A stretch of 20,950 bases of DNA from positions 1 through 20,950 of the forward strand of contig CAUZEO010000043.1 of the NCBI GenBank assembly GCA_963578625.1, given 5' to 3'. This DNA is from CAUZEO01 sp963578625 (lineage in GTDB: Bacteria > Verrucomicrobiota > Kiritimatiellia > SLOV01). Shown in pieces: positions 15,462-20,950 of this stretch; position 1 is the first letter of the stretch, and the number at the start of each line of letters is the position of its first letter. Below the pieces are notes generated by a model. It searched no databases. It was not told the DNA's origin and worked only from the letters and a program-made list of their open reading frames with translations. Made by a program: the position numbers and the translations under genes.

Positions 15462-15506
15462 GGCAGGTTGAAGGACGCCCGTACCGTACGCAGTTCTTCA
15501 CCTGCC
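15462..15506. terminator. Stem-loop after the PEP-CTERM gene, possible terminator or regulatory site
   Basis: GGCAGGTTGAAG (15462-15473) can pair with CTTCACCTGCC (15496-15506), one base bulged, across a 22-base loop. It lies ten bases after the stop codon and about 80 bases before the lacI-type start. There is no U-tract, so it is not a standard intrinsic terminator; it could be an operator, since the GCAGGT/ACCTGC half-sites recur at 14007-14027. Confidence 0.3.
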
Positions 15507-15583
15507 ACCCATCCTCCCGGTAAGCCATTTGCGTGTGGTCGGGCAACAGCGTCGCATCGTTGTGCGACCCGTGCCTTAACAAG

Positions 15584-16663
15584 GTGACGAAGGAACTGGA
15601 AAGCCCTACTCTCCAAGACGTGGCCGAGCGGGCCCAGGTGTCCCGGGCGGCGGCGAGCCTCGCCCTGGGCGGTCACCCCAAGGCCCAGTCGTTCACCAAC
15701 GCCACCCTCGGGCGGATTCGCGAGGCCGCCCAAGAACTGGGATACAGGCCCAATTTTTTCGGGTCCCAGCTTCGCCGCAGCACGTCCCAGTTGGTGATGG
15801 TGTACGTAGATACGCTCCAGGACCTCAACGCCGGCGCCATCGCCGAAAGCTTGATGCAGGAGGCCGCTCGGCAGGGCTACTGGACGATGGTCAGCGCCTC
15901 GCCAGGCATACCGCGGAAGCCGGTGTTCGACGAGAAGATCATCGGTCGCCACGGGATCTCGGCGGTGGTGTTGATCTCGACCGTGGCCGACAAGGTGACG
16001 CGGCGGGACCTGGGCCGCCTGCAGCGCGAAGGGGTGCGGGCGGTGGCCATTGGGCGACACCTCGAGGGTGCAGGCCTCTCCAGCATTCTCGTCGATGATG
16101 CCCGCGGGGGCCGGCTGGCAGCCGAACATGTCTATGGCTTGGGCGCACGCGCGGTGTGGCTCATGGCCAGCACCACCGCCGATAGCAACCGCTCCCGGCG
16201 GGGACGATTCCAGGCGGTGCTGGATTATGCCTGCGGGGAGGGCTTGCCGGCGCCGACGGTGTTGAACCAGCGGGCGCCGGGTGCTCCTGAGGTGAGCGGG
16301 CCGGTGGAACTCCAGCAGTGGGCCTACGAAGCCATGCGCGACAAGCTGGCGGCGAGTTCATCGCCCCCCGACGCCGTCATCACCAACCTGGATCTTCGTG
16401 CCATGGGCGTTTACCGGGCGCTGTACGAGGCCGGCCTGGAGCCGGGACGGGACGTGGCCGTCGTGGGGTACGACGACATCTGGCCAGCGCAGATGATGCA
16501 TCCGTCCCTGAGCACGGTGCACCAGCCCACCGCCGAGTTGGGTCTCGCCGCCGCCGAGGTGCTCATCGACACCCTGGAGGGGCGCATGCGGCCGGGACGG
16601 GTGGTCAATATCTCCCCCGAGTTGGCGGTGCGCGACTCCACCGCGTTGTGGAAGCGGAGATGA
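15584..16663 (+). CDS. LacI-family transcriptional regulator
   Basis: About 359 aa from GTG 15584; an earlier in-frame GTG at 15533 would add 17 unlikely residues, and neither start has a clear Shine-Dalgarno. I chose 15584 because it puts the helix-turn-helix (TLQDVAERAQVSRAAASLAL, about 8-27) near the N-terminus as in the family. The hinge region follows (LGYRPN, LRRSTSQLVMV), then the periplasmic-binding-protein-like sensor domain ending with DVAVVGYDDIWPAQMMHPSLST, a strong LacI signature, and LAAAEVLIDTLEG. The segment between the helix-turn-helix and hinge (GGHPKAQSFTNATLGRI) differs from the usual SEETR-type wording. It most likely binds a sugar released by the locus and controls the neighbouring genes. 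No matching CG-centred operator was found, so the targets are inferred from position. Confidence 0.88.
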   Translation: MTKELESPTLQDVAERAQVSRAAASLALGGHPKAQSFTNATLGRIREAAQELGYRPNFFGSQLRRSTSQLVMVYVDTLQDLNAGAIAESLMQEAARQGYWTMVSASPGIPRKPVFDEKIIGRHGISAVVLISTVADKVTRRDLGRLQREGVRAVAIGRHLEGAGLSSILVDDARGGRLAAEHVYGLGARAVWLMASTTADSNRSRRGRFQAVLDYACGEGLPAPTVLNQRAPGAPEVSGPVELQQWAYEAMRDKLAASSSPPDAVITNLDLRAMGVYRALYEAGLEPGRDVAVVGYDDIWPAQMMHPSLSTVHQPTAELGLAAAEVLIDTLEGRMRPGRVVNISPELAVRDSTALWKRR

Positions 16664-16808
16664 TGCGGGCGTTCGAGTTGCCGGCATCCAAATCTCAATC
16701 CAAAGGACAGCAACTTGATCTCAAGGCATGCATTCACTTGGCGAGGTCCGACCCGAATGCTCACTTTAGGGGTGACATTCGTGCGCGCAGCACGAAAAGT
16801 GCGAGCGC

Positions 16809-16981
16809 ATGCAAATCATCGACAAACCTGTAGAAATGCAATCCGCCCCGCGCTGGCACTGAAGCGCGAGGGGAAGAGGATTGGTTTTGTCCCGACCATG
16901 GGGTACCTGCACGATGGGCACCTCTCCCTCATGCGAATCGCCCGCGAACAATGCGATGTGCCCGTCACCAGTATTTTCGTC
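16809..16981 (+). pseudogene. panC: Truncated, frameshifted panC (pantoate--beta-alanine ligase) fragment
   Basis: ATG 16809 reads MQIIDKPVEMQ, the usual PanC N-terminus, then runs into a stop in that frame. Another frame continues RPALALKREGKRIGFVPTMG, then YLHDGHLSLMRIAREQCDVP and VTSIFV. This contains the PanC nucleotide-binding signature (PTMG-LH-GHLSL, the HIGH-like motif). A frameshift therefore lies near 16840-16850. Family similarity stops at SIFV (16981), just where the conserved NP-QF motif should follow. Only about 58 of the usual 280 or so residues remain, so this is dead. It marks a deletion or insertion break at about 16982. Confidence 0.8.
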
Positions 16982-17741
16982 ACAGTGGGGCTCTCAATTG
17001 TAATGCACGGCCCATTGTGTACAGTTGAGCGATTGATGCCGACCGCAACCTTCTCGCTGCCTTACACAAACGTAGGAGCAAAACCTTGACGGATCGGCCG
17101 TCTATAGATTTGGCGCAGAATTGCGTCCCGAAACAGGGCGGCGAATCCACAAAAGGGCTTTAACAGTCATTGGAACTGAAACGTCCGCGAACCGCGGTTT
17201 TCATCACGAATCCCCAAATCCCTTCATCGATATCCGCTCAACAATTTTTCGCGTATGAGAGAGAGCTAAAAGGTGGGGCGTTAGGGTCTTCTTGGGGGCG
17301 AATTCATGTTCCATTTCGATTAAGGCGCTCCAATCCCGTCGCAACGGTAAGATATCGTTAGTAGGTGCGTAGCACGCTAACGCAACTCGAATCCTGGATT
17401 CGCATTGTCGAGTCGATTCCGCCCCCAAGTCGCCCCAAAGGAAGGATGCGGGCGTATCCGCCCAGGACTTGCACGCGACACAATACGCCTTGATCGAGCG
17501 GGTTAGGTCTGTTTCCGGAAGTGGAATAGATGGTGCCCCCAACGGGGTTCAAGCCCTTAGTGCCTTCACGAGCATACTCGGCCAAGGGCCAGCCAAGCTC
17601 GGATACGGAGATGCAGTCTCCGGACAGTGACTGAGTTGCGTGCAACTCCTTTTCCGTTTTCAATTCTAAATTCCGGTCAGACCCGAACCACCAAGTTCTC
17701 CGGACACTTTCTCGCCCCCACTCGATGCGCTCCAACTCGCC

Positions 17742-17831
17742 GGGCACCGCCGCGCGCAGATTATCGATGCACAGGCTCTGGGGAACCCCGCCGAAGTAAC
17801 GGAACGCGTTTTCCAGGCAGCTTTTGTGTCC
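17742..17831 (-). mobile_element. Remnant of an IS21-family transposase (istA)
   Basis: The minus strand encodes GHKSCLENAFRYFGGVPQSL followed by CIDNLRAAVP. The wording ENAFR-FGGVP---IDNL-AAV is the signature around the second catalytic aspartate of IS21-family IstA. An in-frame stop lies just upstream (near 17840), and downstream the frame continues into sequence unlike IstA (ELERIEWGRESVRR). Only about 30 codons remain, so this is a decayed fragment. No istB or IS ends could be recognised nearby. Confidence 0.65.
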
Positions 17832-18319
17832 GTATGGTTATTAACGCACGTTACCAAACGTAGAGGTCTCAATCGTAGCGGAAGCTCCTTGCCACACATT
17901 GAGTAATTTGTTTCGCCGTAAAGGGCTCCACCTCAGTGGAATGCGGATTCCAAAAAAACTCTCAAACCGATAACGGCAAATAAATCTCAAAACGACACGA
18001 AGGATTCAGTCCTGATTCAGTGTTTCTGAACATCAATAAGTTGCCAGTGTCCGAGGTTAAAATACAGCGTCTCATGATTCTGCTCTCCTGAGAATGCCAA
18101 CGATTATTAAGGGCTCAGCGCTCAAGTTGGGGCGTAGGACAAACCGAGGCTATGCCCCGTTGATCCAGAAACAACTCGAATTCCGGCCTGTTCCATCGAG
18201 CCGGCGACGCGGAGCAAACTGCTTGGTTACTTTTTCGACTATTGAACTGCGTCCTCTCCCGATGGGCGTCGACTCTAAGGCTCTTGCGATACCAGTCCGA
18301 ATTGCGTAGCTTGCCCCGG

Positions 18320-20950
18320 ATGAAAAAGCCTGGAGTACCGGCCCTCATCCCCACGGTTGCGTTTCTCTTCTTCACCATCGCATTTGAATGCTCGAGCCGG
18401 GCCGAAATCGTCAAGGGACCGCTTCTTTTCCAAGACGATTTCTCCGAAGGCACGGATCGTTGGATCGATGGGGAGAAGGGGGCCGTCCGCGACGGCTGGT
18501 ATACACTCCGCGGCGAGCAAGGCGTGGAGCACCGTGTTGCGGTGAGAGGCAGCGAGGCCTGGACCGATTACATCGTCGAATTCGATGTGAGAATCGAGAA
18601 TATCGCCGCGAACTGGATCGTGCGATGCGACCTGCGGCCCCGCCATAGCCGATACTACCTTTTTTGTTTCGACGGCCGCGAATTGGAACGAAACATCAAG
18701 TTGGACAAAAATCACCCCGCGGGAGAAACCCGAGTCCGAAAGCCCGTCAAGCACGGGCTACCTCACCACGTCACCATCGTCGCCAAAGGCAGTGTGATCA
18801 AACAGTATATCGACGGGGAACTGGTCGATACATTCACCGACGACTCTCTTGCAAAGGGGGGATTTGGATTCCGGCAGATGAACCACGAGAAAGGCGCATT
18901 TGCCAACGTGAAGATTCATGCGTTGCCGAAAGACGTTGTCGCTTCGAATCCGTCCCGTCAGGAGAATATTCTTTCCCCGCTGGCCTCAATTCCCTTCGCC
19001 ATGGATTTGCCACACATCGACGGCAAGATCGGACAGGACGAATGGTCCGGAGCTGCACGATTGACGGGATTCACAGACCTGGGCGGCAAGCTGGCCCGAA
19101 AACAGACTTCGGTTGTCACGCTCTGGGATAATGAAAATCTCTACTTTGGATTCGAATCAAGGAAGCTGTTCGAGCGAAATGTGCCAAGAAAACCGCGCGA
19201 CAGCAAGGACCTGTTCGGCTATGACGCGATCGAGATTAGCCTGAAGCCCGGCGACGATGAATGGATGAAACTCGTATTCGATTCCGTCGGCTCAAAATGG
19301 GACGCTCGATTCAAGGATAGGAGCATCACCCGTGAGTCCTGGGATCCAGAATGGATCGTTGAGAACCATACGATCAACGATGTGTTCTACGTCGGGGACA
19401 TCTGGCAAGCCGAAGTGGTCATCCCATTTGCATCCTTGGGAGTCGATCCGCCTGTTCCTGTGAGTGAATGGGCGGTCCAAATATGTCGTGATTTCGATGT
19501 ACGGAAGGATCTGAATTATCCCATGCCACAGCGTTGGACGAGCTGGTCGCCGGCCAGCGAAGGCGGATTTAACGAACCGAAGACTTTCGGCACGTTCCGG
19601 TTCGTCAAGGACGCTCCGGCGTTCCGGCTGTTGGCCTACGCGGATATAGAGAATGGACGCGCCGGTTTGCGGGGAGAGGTCGTTGCCTCGGGTCCCGCCG
19701 ACTTCGTTCTTGCGCTCCAGGCATGGCTTGCCGGGGATAAGGAAACTCTGCTGTTGGACCGCGAATTCCCTCTGGCCAACGCAGGCGGGCAAACGCCGAT
19801 TCCGGTCGCTGCCGACGATGCCCTGGATGTAGCTGAGATCACAGACGTGGAGATTTCGTGGGCGTTACTTGAAAAAAATAGTAGCACCGCGATCGCCCGT
19901 GGTGCTGTAAGATCGGAGTGCGTCCCGTCCTTTGCGGTGAACTACGCACCCTTGTTCACCCGGGAGACCATACTCATAGACGGAGACCTTTCGCGGATGA
20001 GGGATCTGCCTGCGGAGATCGAGGTTAATGTCGAAGTTCACGATGCCGAAGGCTCTGTGCTCGGCACATCGGAACATCATTTGCCTGCGGATGAGGATAC
20101 GTTTCTGGCGCGTCATTCCCTCGAAGGCGTTTCCCCGGGCAGTCACACGATCACCGTCACTCTGGCCGATGCAAACGGTGGCCTGGTGGCGTCGAGTACT
20201 CGCGCGCTTGAAGTTCCTGCCGAACCTGAATGGATGCAAAGAGAAGCCGGCGCGCTAACCGGCGTACCCAGCCCGTGGACGCCGGTGGAACTCGAACGGG
20301 ATCAAGACGCGACCATCGTCAAGACCTGGTCGAAGGCCTACCGGTACGAGAACGGAATCCTGCCCGACCAGATAACCATTCGGGGGGAGGACCGCCTGGG
20401 GGCTCCCGTGGCATTGGTCCTGGTCAGCGACCGTGGCCGGGAGGAGGTGCGGTTCAATGAACCGGCGGTCTCCGAGACATCCGGGCTGGGCACGACACTG
20501 CGCTGGCGGGGGGAAAGTGATCAGTTCGAAGTCGAAAGCAAGGCACGGATCGAGTTTGACGGCTTGATCTGGAACGAAACGCGGATTCGTCCACGTTCCG
20601 GCGAGGCGATCATCCGCGAGGCCTACCTCGAGATCCCTTTGAAAAAACGGGGTTTGCGTTACATGCGCGGCGAAGATTCCATGAACTTTCTGCAAAGCCA
20701 TGCATACATCGCCATGATCGCTGAGGGCAAACTGGCGCGGGACTATCCGCCGCCGCACGAAAACCCCAACTTCAGTGTGAAGGGATGGCTGTGGCAGGAC
20801 CGGTTCATCAATTTTTACTGGGCCGGCGGGGTGGACTTTGGGTTGTTCGTGGTACTCCCGTCGCTGCGCGGTACGAGTATCGCGAAGAAATACAACGATT
20901 TGATCGAGGAGGACGATCGTTGCATGTTCCGCTTGTACTTTATCGACCAG
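18320..20950 (+). CDS. Secreted multidomain protein: DUF1080-like, CBM9-like and GH123/DUF6067-like (3' end outside window)
   Basis: An open frame of 877 codons from ATG 18320 to the last base, with no stop. The signal peptide begins MKKPGVPALIPTVAFLFFTI, cleavage near SRA-EI. Residues about 35-200 form a LamG/DUF1080-like sandwich (LLFQDDFSEGTDRW, IKQYIDGELVDTF, GGFGFR). About 230-428 is a CBM9-like domain (IDGKIGQDEWSGAARLTGF, LWDNENLYFGFES, YDAIEISL, WQAEVVIPFASLG, TSWSPA). About 430-690 holds Ig-like sandwiches. From about 690 on (FEVESKARIEFDGLIWNETR, AYLEIPLKKRGLRYM, WLWQDRFINFYWAG) it resembles the N-terminal part of GH123/DUF6067-type proteins, whose barrel would follow outside the window. 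No Shine-Dalgarno is seen before the ATG. Codon use is less GC-biased than in the left-hand operon. Probably binds and cleaves a complex glycan outside the cytoplasm. Confidence 0.75.
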   Translation, partial: MKKPGVPALIPTVAFLFFTIAFECSSRAEIVKGPLLFQDDFSEGTDRWIDGEKGAVRDGWYTLRGEQGVEHRVAVRGSEAWTDYIVEFDVRIENIAANWIVRCDLRPRHSRYYLFCFDGRELERNIKLDKNHPAGETRVRKPVKHGLPHHVTIVAKGSVIKQYIDGELVDTFTDDSLAKGGFGFRQMNHEKGAFANVKIHALPKDVVASNPSRQENILSPLASIPFAMDLPHIDGKIGQDEWSGAARLTGFTDLGGKLARKQTSVVTLWDNENLYFGFESRKLFERNVPRKPRDSKDLFGYDAIEISLKPGDDEWMKLVFDSVGSKWDARFKDRSITRESWDPEWIVENHTINDVFYVGDIWQAEVVIPFASLGVDPPVPVSEWAVQICRDFDVRKDLNYPMPQRWTSWSPASEGGFNEPKTFGTFRFVKDAPAFRLLAYADIENGRAGLRGEVVASGPADFVLALQAWLAGDKETLLLDREFPLANAGGQTPIPVAADDALDVAEITDVEISWALLEKNSSTAIARGAVRSECVPSFAVNYAPLFTRETILIDGDLSRMRDLPAEIEVNVEVHDAEGSVLGTSEHHLPADEDTFLARHSLEGVSPGSHTITVTLADANGGLVASSTRALEVPAEPEWMQREAGALTGVPSPWTPVELERDQDATIVKTWSKAYRYENGILPDQITIRGEDRLGAPVALVLVSDRGREEVRFNEPAVSETSGLGTTLRWRGESDQFEVESKARIEFDGLIWNETRIRPRSGEAIIREAYLEIPLKKRGLRYMRGEDSMNFLQSHAYIAMIAEGKLARDYPPPHENPNFSVKGWLWQDRFINFYWAGGVDFGLFVVLPSLRGTSIAKKYNDLIEEDDRCMFRLYFIDQ

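Larger units (their letters stand above)
16664..18319. other. 1.65-kb region without intact genes, containing gene remnants
   Basis: Between the regulator and the last gene no open frame has a recognisable family, ribosome site and normal codon use together. The composition shifts to lower GC and mixed codon use. Two short remnants are recognisable: panC at 16809-16981 and an IS21-type istA at 17742-17831. A bulged hairpin (GAATGCTCAC, 16755-16764, with GGTGACATTC, 16771-16780) follows the regulator without a U-tract. The 112-aa frame at 17204-17542 (minus) and the 129-aa frame at 17358-17747 (minus) match nothing I know. The rest shows nothing I can interpret and is best read as decayed DNA from past insertions and deletions. 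Confidence 0.65.

Noticed and set aside
15365..16129. 254-aa open frame on the minus strand over the LacI gene
   Set aside because: The plus strand carries a clear LacI-family protein here; the antisense frame has no recognisable features.
16755..16780. Hairpin after the LacI gene as an intrinsic terminator
   Set aside because: The stem is short and bulged and is followed by a GC-rich stretch without a U-tract, so it is mentioned only within the region description.
17665..17700. GGTCAGACCCG resembling a dispersed repeat motif
   Set aside because: Too short, occurs once, and has no partner or palindrome that I can see.
17204..17747. Two minus-strand open frames of 112 and 129 aa in the gene-poor region
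   Set aside because: They overlap each other, lack ribosome sites and family similarity; the longer begins inside the istA remnant, so they are probably chance frames in decayed DNA.
1..20950. CRISPR arrays, tRNA, rRNA or riboswitches
   Set aside because: No regularly spaced direct repeats, cloverleaf sequences or known aptamer cores were found on reading the non-coding parts of the window.

Overview
The window looks like a glycan-degradation locus from an environmental bacterium of the Planctomycetota / Verrucomicrobiota / Lentisphaerota-Kiritimatiellota kind, or a neighbour such as Hydrogenedentota. The grounds are two DUF4838 proteins, a type IV pilin-like protein of the H-X9-DG class, DNRLRE surface proteins, a PEP-CTERM sorting tail, CBM9-like and DUF1080-like modules, and high GC. 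No rRNA, tRNA or phylogenetic marker is present, so the phylum is an inference.

Left part (30-13902, all minus strand). Seven genes are packed with gaps of 49, 26, 1, -4, 24 and 25 bases, as one operon read from right to left. In transcription order they are: a secreted DNRLRE protein, a pilin-like protein with two prepilin cleavage motifs, a cytoplasmic glycosidase-like TIM-barrel protein, two exported DUF4838 proteins (1092 and 1200 aa), a five-bladed-propeller glycosidase-like protein, and a BNR-repeat sialidase-like protein. The operon may continue leftwards out of the window. The substrate cannot be read from sequence; the families suggest a decorated polysaccharide, possibly containing uronic acid or an acidic sugar.

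Middle (13903-14600). A 698-bp divergent spacer holds a MITE-like palindromic element: about 21-bp terminal inverted repeats, 11-bp flanking direct repeats, and a REPIN-like pair of palindromes at its centre. On either side lie two nearly identical DNRLRE genes in inverted orientation. The rightward copy ends in a PEP-CTERM tail and the leftward copy ends in an unrelated C-terminal domain. A central tract of about 314 bp is almost identical between them, with more diverged flanks, which looks like gene conversion. A LacI-family regulator follows the PEP-CTERM gene and is the obvious candidate regulator of the locus.

Right part (16664-18319) is a 1.65-kb scar with no intact gene. It contains a frameshifted, truncated panC fragment and a short IS21-type transposase (IstA) remnant. 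From 18320 to the window end runs a large open frame, the start of a secreted multidomain protein (DUF1080-like, CBM9-like, then GH123/DUF6067-like) whose end lies outside the window.

The most unusual observation is in the 1200-aa DUF4838 protein. A DNRLRE module related to the stand-alone DNRLRE proteins sits inside it in circularly permuted order (C-half before N-half), apparently splitting an otherwise ordinary DUF4838 protein.
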